Shown: one piece after another, positions 47,255-55,840 of the stretch
Position numbering within the stretch: the stretch's first letter is position 1
Layout of the letters: the number at the start of each line of letters is the position of its first letter
Source: Symsagittifera roscoffensis
Taxonomy: Eukaryota > Xenacoelomorpha > Acoela > Convolutidae
DNA: 64,000 nucleotides
NCBI RefSeq assembly: GCF_963678635.1
Contig: NC_087070.1
Span: 43,448,988 to 43,512,987 of the forward strand
Reading direction: 5' to 3'
Made by a program: the position numbers and the translations under genes
The notes under the pieces: model-generated
Seen by the model: only the letters and a program-made list of their open reading frames with translations
Databases searched by the model: none
What the model was told of the DNA's origin: nothing

Positions 47255-47530
47255 TCGCAAGTAGTTAATTTACACAGAGGAAGCTTCGTTTCGCAAACAC
47301 TAGCAAGAAAACGACAAAAAAACAGCTCTAAAAGGAAAAAGAAAAGATAGAGTAAGTCATAAAAAAAACTTTTTTTTGCTGGGCCGGAATCGATCCTACA
47401 ACCAGGAGATTTTTTCTGCACCACGGGCCCTATGACAATTTACTAACACTAGCCACAAATAAAACAGCTAGATATGCTAATAAATTGCCAATACGATGCA
47501 GCAAAAGTGGCACCAACTACAAAGTCTCAA
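47255..47530 (-). repeat. tRNA-derived SINE-like repeat S2, copy 2
   Basis: Minus-strand box A gtggctagtgttagt and box B ggatcgattcc, with the same flanking modules as copy 1 (cgcaaacactagcaagaaaa; ctagccacaaataaaac). Confidence 0.6.
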
Positions 47531-47989
47531 TGTTGCATATATTAATTTCGAATATAACAACTGAAGACAACCACACTAACTTTTCAAGTAACAAATTGGA
47601 AAGCATAAAGACAAATTATGTATAAATTATGCCTTTAAAATTGCAAGACATTTTCAGTTGGAAAATTTCTGAAATCGAGCTTTTTATCATTGTACTGCTA
47701 TTTGAAATAAATAACGTTTTTCGGTTCATTTGATGAATTAAAAAGGCATCAGCTGTGTTAACTTATCATAAATCAAATGTCAAAAAGCCGTAAAAGTGGC
47801 GCAAATATTTCGACTTAGGCTGGAGAAAAAAAAGTCGTACTATTATACTAAGCTGGTAGTGTAATTACAGATTACATTAGTCAACATTGCAAACAGCGCA
47901 AGAAAAATCCTTGATATGTCAACTAAACTGACAACATATAAACAGACAAACAAAGGGCCGACAATTTTTTTAAACGGAAGTTTTCCCGT

Positions 47990-48215
47990 TTGAAAAGAGC
48001 AAGTTCTTTGCCAGGTTCGAACCTAGGACTTTTATCGTAGTTTTTATTTCTAGACAGAAAGTGCCGGAAAGAAGATAAATTCGAATTTATTATAAACCAA
48101 GCTCCCCACTCCAATCAAATGATTTAATGTGATTCGGTGAAACAAGAGTTTAAACCGGAAAAAATGTCTATATTCCAATTTGACAACTGTTGCTAATTAG
48201 AAAATCTCAAGCGTA
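47990..48215 (-). repeat. tRNA-related SINE-like repeat S1, copy 5
   Basis: Box B aggttcgaacct with a degraded box A; downstream hairpin region partly broken (aactgttgctaattag, then ctcaagcgtaa). Lies in the scramblase B/C intron, showing that S1 is not confined to the 6-kb tandem units. Confidence 0.55.
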
Positions 48216-48261
48216 AATATTAATTTTCAAAAGTAATTCTTTTTTTTCACAATATCTCTAC

Positions 48262-48413
48262 CTGGGCGGCCATGGTGAGCACTGTTGTGTGACGTATGCA
48301 ATCACCTGTCCGGGTGGGGCTTCAATGCAGACCTCGTATGTACATCTGGAACAGGCGGCGAACCAACAGCATCCCGCACAGCACTTAAACTGTCGCCTGA
48401 TCAGCATCACCTC
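48262..48413 (-). CDS. PLSCR: Scramblase exon B
   Basis: Acceptor tgttcag|GAGGTG and donor CCCAG|gtagag. 152 bp in phase with exon A: EVMLIRRQFKC, then a cysteine-rich stretch (CCAGCCWFAACSRC), then EVCIEAPPGQVIAYVTQQ. The EV..L.R...C and APPG..IGYV motifs are diagnostic for scramblases. Unusually rich in Cys. Confidence 0.88.
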
Positions 48414-48608
48414 CTGAACAAAAAAATATAATTCTGTTAAGACCATGACTTGACTATCTTAACCGCGAGGAAGAGGAATAACATAGCAGCTCTTCGCAGA
48501 GAACTGCTGCTGTGCCCCTACTTGAGAATGCCGTGAACTTTTAAATAATTTTTCTTCATTTTCCTTTACGTTCAAGCAGCGAGCAGCAATCACGGAAGGT
48601 CTCGAACC

Positions 48609-49033
48609 GGTGACGTCCTCCCATTTGTACCAACGGTCATTTGTACCAAAATGAAAAATCGGTCCCATTTGTACCAAAATAATTCAACTCGATTTCTGAT
48701 TGGTCGAATTGTGAGCCAACGAATTATTACATTAACTTCCTACTGTTCAAACAGAAGAAAACTAAACAGCAGAATAGTAACCGCCACAGTCGCGCCAACG
48801 TGTTGCGAGCTTGCCAACAGAGGGTAGGACTCTATACGAAAATTAGAGCCGGTTATCGCCGCGAAGCGGCGACGCGCGCGTAGCGCGCCCACCGGCGACC
48901 TTAAACCAAGAGCTTAAAGTAGTCGGCTTAATAGTCTAAGGCCAATTGAATATTTTTGGTACTAACGCGATTGATTTTTTATTTTGGTACAAATGGGACT
49001 GATTTATCATTTTGGTACTCGTGAATACCCACC
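48609..49033. mobile_element. Non-autonomous relative of the MULE, with 8-bp TSD
   Basis: 425 bp. Left end GGTGACGTCC then catttgtaccaacggtcatt; right end ends tggtactcgtgaatacccacc, the same termini as the MULE at 49333-51355. Target duplication ctcgaacc is perfect (48601-48608 and 49034-49041). Each end holds tandem ggtacaaatgg(g/c)ac-type units. The centre is unrelated to transposase and contains two perfect GC hairpins (48857-48871 and 48874-48888). Confidence 0.85.
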
Positions 49034-49096
49034 CTCGAACCACTAAACTTTCGGTCGAAGCACAGACAGCTAATTTGCCAACACTCCCCAAAAGGG

Positions 49097-49318
49097 GGTT
49101 ACATGTCAGTATTTAGACAGCCGCGTATTCATACTGGTCAGTATTTAGACAAATACTGTTTCAACCAATCAGAATCGAGACCAAGAAGAAAAATAATAAA
49201 TAATTATTATTTATTTTGGATTATTTATGTTTTTTCTCGATTCTGATTGGTTCATACAGTATTTGTCTAAATACTGACCAGTATGAATACGCGGCTGTCT
49301 AAATACTGGCTGCACTCC
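49097..49318. mobile_element. Foldback MITE F1, copy 1
   Basis: 222 bp, almost entirely palindromic: cagtatttagacagccgcgt and the repeated cagtatttagacaaatactg on the left are mirrored on the right; AT-rich centre. Target duplication ccaaaaggg (9 bp) on both sides; the surrounding identity is longer by chance at the element end. Confidence 0.8.
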
Positions 49319-49461
49319 CCAAAAGGGGGACCGGTGACGTCCCATTTGTACCAACGGTCATTTGTACCAAAATAAGAAATCAGTCGCGTTTGTCCCAAAA
49401 TAAATAAACGGTCCTATATGTACCAAAATAAGATAACGCGAAATACAGAATCTTTCAACGG

Positions 49462-49535
49462 ACTATAGCCAAATGGTAAAATATGTGCTCTAAAACCATT
49501 AAGTCGGGTGTTCGAATCTCGGAAGCAGCTGAAAT
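49462..49535 (+). other. tRNA-like box A/box B segment inside the MULE
   Basis: tagccaaatggt matches the box A consensus and gtgttcgaatc the box B, about 40 bp apart as in tRNA genes, but the arms do not pair as a cloverleaf. Likely a captured tRNA fragment or chance. It lies between the left end and the transposase start. Confidence 0.3.
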
Positions 49536-49744
49536 TTTCATGGTTATATTAAGTAACATTATAGGAACAGAGGTCATTTAAGATGAAATATAAGGAATAA
49601 TTACGTAATAATTAAATAATTTCAGGCAAAATTAGGTAATAAATTGAATTTTGGCCGTTTCAACGGTTCATATTCAGTTTCAACGATTAATATTTAATCT
49701 CCGGCTGGATGAAAACATAATAAGCAAAATAATCTTAATATAAT

Positions 49745-51091
49745 ATGGAAAATCAAATACAATTAATAAATACTCAGAAGGGAAAAGTTGTTATTTATGA
49801 AAATTATCGTTATTTGATCCACTCAAAAAATTCCAAGGCTGTTTATTTACGATGTTTTTTGTTTCGTTCGACAAATTGCGAAGTGCGAATGGTTTTAACA
49901 GCCGATTTCAAAAAAGTTACGAGATATCCGGGAATGCACACACACAATGACGAGCGAAATGAAATATCCATGGAAGTTTTTCGACAAAAAAGGGTGAAAA
50001 AAGCAAAAAAAGACCCGACAAACCTGTTAAGAAATATATATGACAACGTATTGGAGTCAAGTACGACTGTTGCGCCAGAGTACAAAAGTCTAAAGTCCAG
50101 CCTCTACAGAACGCGAAAAAAGTTGCTGCGTGTTGATGTTACACCAACATCAAGATGTAACACCAGCATCAATGATATTGATGCTGGTGTTACAATATTC
50201 GCTTCGGACGAAAACTTGACACTTTTGTTTAATTCGGAGGCACTTTTGAGCGACGGAACATTCAAATCAAGCCCCCCACCTTACGAGCAGCTCTATGTAT
50301 TGTACGGTATATACGAAGATCGTTGTTTACCGTTAGTTTTCGGACCCTTAAGTGGAAAATCAGCCTGTCGATATCAAAAATTCTTTCAAATAGTCGGCAA
50401 AAAAATCAAACGCTTGACTGGTCATAGATGGGTCCCCCCAGTCATTGTGACAGACTATGAACGAGGTATAATTTCGGCCCTCGAATCAGATTTTCCAGAA
50501 ACAGAGCATTTTGGGTGCTATTTTCATTTCACGCAGGCGATTTTCAGAAATTTATCGGAAGTTGGTCTCCGAAAATCCTATTGTCAAGACCCAGGCTTGA
50601 AAAAAATAGTGAGAATGTTAATGGCGTCAGCATATCTACCAGAAGATCAAATTGCACCCCTTTTTGTTGAACTATTGAGTGAGCCTGAGGTAGTTGAAAG
50701 AATTGCTCGATACCCAGAGATGCAAAAAATTCTCAGATACTTTCACAAAACTTGGATACAAACGTTCCCTACTAAAATGTGGAACGTACAAAACAGGCCG
50801 GCACGTCTTCGAACAACCAACTTTTGCGAGGGGTGGAATAGTATCTGGAATAGAAAAATTCAACGTCATTTTCCAAATTTGTGGCTGGCTATTCGTTTTT
50901 TGAAACAACAGGAAAAAATTGTGGAGAATCAACTGGAGCTTATAAAAATGGGAAAGCCCGCTCCAAAGCAGACAAGAAAAGGGAGATTATTTAATGAACG
51001 TGTCCAAGCTCTCAAAAATTCGTTGACACTTGGCAACCGCGAAATAAAAAATTACTGGTATACAATGGCCGATTTGTGTGGAAGTATGTGA
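49745..51091 (+). CDS. MULE transposase with N-terminal FLYWCH-like zinc finger
   Basis: 448 residues, single uninterrupted frame. Residues ~1-70 form a FLYWCH-like finger (C37, C45, H65, H67; the usual W-x-C is YLRC). The catalytic core has LLSDGTFKSSP (D170), VIVTDYERG (D237), the MULE C-x2-H motif FGCYFHFTQAI (C258, H261) and NFCEGWNS (E362), a complete DDE triad. A basic patch at 81-89 may be a nuclear signal. It would cut and paste elements with GGTG-type ends, including the 425-bp relative at 48609. FLYWCH plus MULE recalls the Phantom-type animal MULEs (family knowledge). The start ATG at 49745 is the first in frame. Confidence 0.88.
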   Translation: MENQIQLINTQKGKVVIYENYRYLIHSKNSKAVYLRCFLFRSTNCEVRMVLTADFKKVTRYPGMHTHNDERNEISMEVFRQKRVKKAKKDPTNLLRNIYDNVLESSTTVAPEYKSLKSSLYRTRKKLLRVDVTPTSRCNTSINDIDAGVTIFASDENLTLLFNSEALLSDGTFKSSPPPYEQLYVLYGIYEDRCLPLVFGPLSGKSACRYQKFFQIVGKKIKRLTGHRWVPPVIVTDYERGIISALESDFPETEHFGCYFHFTQAIFRNLSEVGLRKSYCQDPGLKKIVRMLMASAYLPEDQIAPLFVELLSEPEVVERIARYPEMQKILRYFHKTWIQTFPTKMWNVQNRPARLRTTNFCEGWNSIWNRKIQRHFPNLWLAIRFLKQQEKIVENQLELIKMGKPAPKQTRKGRLFNERVQALKNSLTLGNREIKNYWYTMADLCGSM

Positions 51092-51363
51092 AAGTATCCT
51101 AAAATTTCAAAACTAATCAAAACTTTAACTTGGGACTGAATATTTTATTTCATATAATCAAAACTGTATGATACTTTTAACTGATAATTGAATTTGGTGA
51201 AGTTGCAACTGTTTTTAAGTTTTGGTACAAATGGGACTGATTTTTTATTTTGGTACAAATGGGACTGATTTTTCATTTTGGTACAAATGAGACTGATTTT
51301 TTATTTTGGTACAAACGCGACTGTTTTCGCGTTTTGGTACTCCTGAATACCCACCGGGGGACC

Positions 51364-52212
51364 GACCTTTTACCAGAAAAGTTATAACATGGACCGGGTG
51401 CCGGACATCAAGCCGACGGGACTTCAAGCCGAATTGTAAAATTAGGGACTTCAAGCCGAATAATTCCTTATAAAGTCGTGAAATATGAACAATTTGAAAA
51501 CTTTTTTGAAGAATTTCTGAATTTCATGATCTTTCTTCACTAGTTATTGGCGTTTGCATATAATTTAAGCTTCCAAATGATGTTCCGGAAAATTGAAAAG
51601 TAAAACATGGTTGAAGGCATTTTTCATGTTTATAATTTATGCATTTCAAAAACCGGCTGATGTTATTAACGGATGTGAATCACAAAAGGTGCATTGTCAT
51701 GAATAACGCTTATTATGGACTAAACTTGCCAAAATTTTAGAAAAGCAACATTTTGCAGATGATAAAATAGCGTTTTGGGGTGCTTGTAAAGTTTTAATTT
51801 CGGCGTGAAGTACCGTAGGCTTGTTGTCCAAGACACCATGGACCTTTTACAAAACTCGATAAACAAATTTGATTGACAGATGTATTGACGCCGTTTAGTC
51901 TGGTTAAAGACAATGATTTCAACAAAGTTTTGTTTGTTCTAACCACTTCCTTTTCAAAATTTCGACTAATTTTAATTTAAACTATTTGAGTTATTGCTTT
52001 GTGGTTTGGTAAAAGGTCGGTCTGGTAAAAAGACCTAGCCCTTCCCCGCCCAAAAAACACAACAGAACAGATGATGTTGACTGAGGTTAGCTCCCTCTAA
52101 TGTTTACCTGGAGGTTAATTGCTTCCTGGCAAATTGGCTACAATTGCGATATTCAACCTTGTTCTGTGTTGTTTTGCCGATGTTGCGCAATAGAACCTTA
52201 AGAGCGCAGTGT
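51364..52212. other. Intron sequence without features
   Basis: Scramblase A/B intron DNA between the MULE and the duplicated segment. Only short open frames, no terminal repeats or RNA genes recognised. Confidence 0.45.
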
Positions 52213-52283
52213 AATCATTTAGTAGCTAAGCGCCTATCACAGCTCACATATTATTACTCCAGTAGTGATGGTGCCCAGCAATC

Positions 52284-52491
52284 GGTTACATAGTTGTATT
52301 TAGACAACCGCGTATTCAGACTCGTCAGTATTTAGACAAATACTGTATGAACCAATCAGAATCGAGACAAAGAAGAAATCAATAAATAAGTATTATTTAT
52401 TTTGGATTATTTATGTCTTTTCTCGATTCTGATTGGTTCATACAGTATTTGTCTAAATACTGACGAGTTGTCTAAATACAGGCTGCACTCC
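52284..52491. mobile_element. Foldback MITE F1, copy 2
   Basis: 208 bp with 9-bp target duplication ccagcaatc (52275-52283 and 52492-52500). Lacks about 11 bp of the right arm (atgaatacgcg) present in copy 3, a post-duplication deletion. Confidence 0.8.
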
Positions 52492-52827
52492 CCAGCAATC
52501 ATATTATTGCTGGTTTAACTGGCACGTGCGCTGCAATTTGCTAGGTGAGCTCTTGCAAAAAAGTCATAGTTTAATAAGCGCTGAATACATATGCGCTCTT
52601 GTCAACCTAAATAGTTAAGCTTCGGGTTAGACCTCCGGATTGGTTGACAAAAAAGTTTGAAACAGATTTCAAATACCACCGGCTAAATTATTTTATAATC
52701 GTTTGTTAAAAACTGCATACGATCCAGAGCTGACAATAAAGTAAAGTTTTATACAATAAAACAGATGATGATGGTGGGACGGTAAAGTTTGAGGAGCCTG
52801 GATCACTTGACAATATTTTTGTTCCAC

Positions 52828-53122
52828 TGTGGTGTGGCGTAGTTTATTAGATTATTATGACGTCATTAGTGTGCTAGTTATTCGTGCTAAACTCGCCTTT
52901 TGTTTATCAAGGTCGCGACCGACCTGCCAATCCTTTCTAGATTTATCATCAAGTGCTCTCATTCATTCTGTCTCAACTTATGAAAGATTTAAGTTGTATT
53001 TAAAAGATTTGTCATGACATTATCTACGTAACTGAAACTATCTATATTCTTTACATTATTATTTATACATAAAACAAGGAGAATTGATTCTTGTTTTAAC
53101 AACTGTTCTTTAAGCATTCACA
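52828..53122 (+). repeat. G3 LTR, first copy
   Basis: 295 bp, TGTGG...TTCACA. Contains TGACGTCA, a CRE/bZIP-type palindrome, at 52858-52865. Identical by eye to the LTR at 54554. Confidence 0.93.
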
Positions 53123-53926
53123 TGGCGCAGCCAGCAGTTTCGACCTCGGAGGATCGAACTGACCTGTTAGGCGTACCCGTATTCTGGCATAAACCAACAG
53201 CGGATCCACCCTGTAGTTGGGATTCTTGGATAGGACAATTCAATTTAGCAATCACTCTGAGAGAAAGGTGTGATCCACGTGAACTATTGAAACTTCTGGG
53301 TATAATACACGACGATCCTGTTCCAAAACCAGAAGCTGTGGGGGTGGATGAAGATGCTGCAGCAATCGCAAACCGTATTGCACGAAACGAAGCGGCTGTC
53401 CGAAGAGTTGCGGAAATGAACGAAGAGCGCCGGGCGAAAGGTCCCAGAGTTGCACCAGGAGTGTACTATTACGATCAGGAAAAAGAAGTTGTAAGAGATA
53501 TCTTCATTGCCAAGATGAGATATAAAGATATTTAGAGAGAACTGTGTATTCGTCCAGGTGCTACTCCAGAGGACACACTGAAATCAGCGTTACTTCAAGA
53601 AAAAGGGGCACAAACGGCCACCGATTTGCAAAGGCAACTTAGGAGTTCGGCTTCGATGGGCAATTTCTCCCAGTCAGGCGCCACTTCGGGCCATAACACC
53701 CGAATAAAACAGGAACCTACTTTCTCTGCCCAGGGAAAGAAACTATCTGATAGGATTAGTCGGGCACAGAACAGTAAGTCAAAGGGGAACAACGAGAAAT
53801 CGAAATCGTGTTATTTCTGTGGTAAAAGGTTTTCAGCAAATCACAAGCAGAGTTGTCCAGCCAGAAATGTTACTTGTAAGAACTGTAGCAAGAAGGGTCA
53901 CTTTGCCAAGTGCTGTAATTCTAAGA
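53122..53926 (+). pseudogene. gag: G3 gag, first copy, stop and truncation
   Basis: ATG at 53122 overlaps the LTR end. The open part (137 codons, MAQPAVSTSEDRTD start, capsid-like helical region with AAAIANRIARNEAAVRR) ends at an in-frame TAG (53533-53535), after which the same frame continues (RELCIRPGATPEDTLK) into the nucleocapsid: a wide knuckle C-X2-C-X7-H-X3-C (CYFCGKRFSANHKQSC) and a canonical CKNCSKKGHFAKCC. It is cut at 53926 by the tandem duplication joint. Confidence 0.85.
53123..53137 (+). other. G3 primer binding site, tRNA-Ser-like
   Basis: TGGCGCAGCCAGCAG starts at the base after the LTR; the same sequence is read as the first gag codons (ATG GCG CAG CCA GCA, with the A supplied by the LTR). 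Confidence 0.6.
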
Positions 53927-53997
53927 AATCATTTAGTAGCTAAGCGCCGATCACAGCTCACATATTATTACTCCAGTAGTGATGGTGCCCAGCAATC

Positions 53998-54218
53998 GGT
54001 TACATAGCAGTATTTAGACAACCGCGTATTCAGACTCGTCAGTATTTAGACAAATACTGTATGAACCAATCAGAATCGATACAAAGAAGAAATCAATAAA
54101 TAAGTATTATTTATTTTGGATTATTTATGTCTTTTCTCGATTCTGATTGGTTCATACAGTATTTGTCTAAATACTGACGAGTATGAATACGCGGTTGTCT
54201 AAATACAGGCTGCACTCC
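53998..54218. mobile_element. Foldback MITE F1, copy 3
   Basis: 221 bp duplicate of copy 2 with the full right arm; 9-bp duplication ccagcaatc at 53989-53997 and 54219-54227. Confidence 0.8.
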
Positions 54219-54553
54219 CCAGCAATCATATAATTGCTGGTTTAACTGGCACGTGCGCTGCAATTTGCTAGGTGAGCTCTTGCAAAAAAGTCATAGTTTA
54301 ATAAGCGCTGAATACATATGCGCTCTTGTCAACCTAAATAGTTAAGCTTCGGGTTAGACCTCCGGATTGGTTGACAAAAAAGTTTGAAACAGATTTCAAA
54401 TACCACCGGCTAAATTATTTTTAATCGTTTGTTAAGAACTGCATACGATCCAGAGCTGACAATAAAGTAAAGTTTTATACAATAAAACAGATGATGATGG
54501 TGGGACGGTAAAGTTTGAGGAGCCTGGATCACTTGACAAAATTTTTGTTCCAC

Positions 54554-54848
54554 TGTGGTGTGGCGTAGTTTATTAGATTATTATGACGTCATTAGTGTGC
54601 TAGTTATTCGTGCTAAACTCGCCTTTTGTTTATCAAGGTCGCGACCGACCTGCCAATCCTTTCTAGATTTATCATCAAGTGCTCTCATTCATTCTGTCTC
54701 AACTTATGAAAGATTTAAGTTGTATTTAAAAGATTTGTCATGACATTATCTACGTAACTGAAACTATCTATATTCTTTACATTATTATTTATACATAAAA
54801 CAAGGAGAATTGATTCTTGTTTTAACAACTGTTCTTTAAGCATTCACA
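54554..54848 (+). repeat. G3 LTR, duplicated copy
   Basis: 295 bp, same as 52828-53122, and likewise preceded by tccac because host flank was duplicated with it. Confidence 0.93.
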
Positions 54849-55840
54849 TGGCGAAGCCAGCAGTTTCGACCTCGGAGGATCGAACTGACCTGTAAGGCGT
54901 ACCCGTATTCTGGCATAAACCAACAGCGGATCCACCCTGTAGTTGGGATTCTTGGATAGGACAATTCAATTTAGCAATCACTCTGAGAGAAAGGTGTGAT
55001 CCACGTGAACTATTGAAACTTCTGGGTATAATACACGACGATCCTGTTCCAAAACCAGAAGCTGTGGGGGTGGATGAAGATGCTGCAGCAATCGCAAACC
55101 GTATTGCACGAAACGAAGCGGCTGTCCGAAGAGTTGCGGAAATGAACGAAGAGCGCCGGGCGAAAGGTCCCAGAGTTGCACCAGGAGTGTACTATTACGA
55201 TCAGGAAAAAGAAGTTGTAAGAGATATCTTCATTGCCAAGATGAGATATAAAGATATTTAGAGAGAACTGTGTATTCGTCCAGGTGCTACTCCAGAGGAC
55301 ACACTGAAATCAGCGTTACTTCAAGAAAAAGGGGCACAAACGGCCACCGATTTGCAAAGGCAACTTAGGAGTTCGGCTTCGATGGGCAATTTCTCCCAGT
55401 CAGGCGCCACTTCGGGCCATAACACCCGAATAAAACAGGAACCTACTTTCTCTGTCCAGGGAAAGAAACTATCTGATAGGATTAGTCGGGCACAGAACAG
55501 TAAGTCAAAGGGGAACAACGAGAAATCGAAATCGTGTTATTTCTGTGGTAATAGGTTTTCAGCAAATCACAAGCAGAGTTGTCCAGCCAGAAATGTTACT
55601 TGTAAGAACTGTAGCAAGAAGCGTCACTTTGCCAAGTGCTGTAATTCTAAGAACGTAGCGAATGTAGAAGCTGAGTCAGATGAGACAGTGGAGGAAAATT
55701 GTAATTTCGTCACGTCCGATAGTGAGTCGGTATTTGCTGTTTTATCAGTGGCAGCAGAAAAACCGAATCGTCCAATTGCGTCAGTGAGGAAGTTGGAGGT
55801 GGTCAATGCTGCTACGGGCAAGTTAGTTCCATTCAGATAA
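54848..55840 (+). pseudogene. gag: G3 gag, second copy, two stops
   Basis: Same frame as the first copy but with a TAA at codon 16 (54893-54895) and the shared TAG at 55259-55261. The nucleocapsid also differs: the second knuckle has Arg for the Gly before His (SKKRHFAKC). Beyond the duplication it continues with an acidic tail (VEAESDETVEENC) and stops at 55838-55840. Pol follows in the -1 frame, overlapping the gag end, consistent with a gag-pol frameshift. Confidence 0.85.

Larger units (their letters stand above)
49333..51355 (+). mobile_element. Autonomous MULE DNA transposon with intact transposase
   Basis: 2023 bp. Left end GGTGACGTCCC, right end ...gaatacccacc, each with subterminal tandem units of the ttggtacaaatgggactga type (two to four per end). 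Perfect 8-bp target duplication gggggacc (49325-49332 and 51356-51363). Carries one intact transposase frame. The insertion abuts the F1 foldback, within its right target duplication. Perfect duplication and intact ORF suggest recent movement. Confidence 0.9.
52213..53926. repeat. 1.7-kb tandem duplication, copy A (host DNA + MITE + LTR + partial gag)
   Basis: Nearly identical to 53927-55653. It starts in host intron DNA (aatcatttagtagctaagcg) and ends inside the G3 nucleocapsid after ttctaagaa, so the duplication occurred after G3 inserted and spans its left boundary. Confidence 0.92.
53927..55653. repeat. 1.7-kb tandem duplication, copy B
   Basis: Second copy of host DNA, F1 MITE, LTR and gag, continuing without a joint into the rest of G3. 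Differs from copy A by few substitutions and small indels, including separate gag lesions. Confidence 0.92.

Noticed and set aside
24535-48215. Functional tRNA genes
   Set aside because: Box A and B motifs are present, but acceptor and T stems do not pair and all copies are embedded in longer repeat consensus; SINE-like is the better call.
53252-55181. Minus-strand 67-codon frames in gag
   Set aside because: Shadows of the gag coding sequence, identical in both duplicates.
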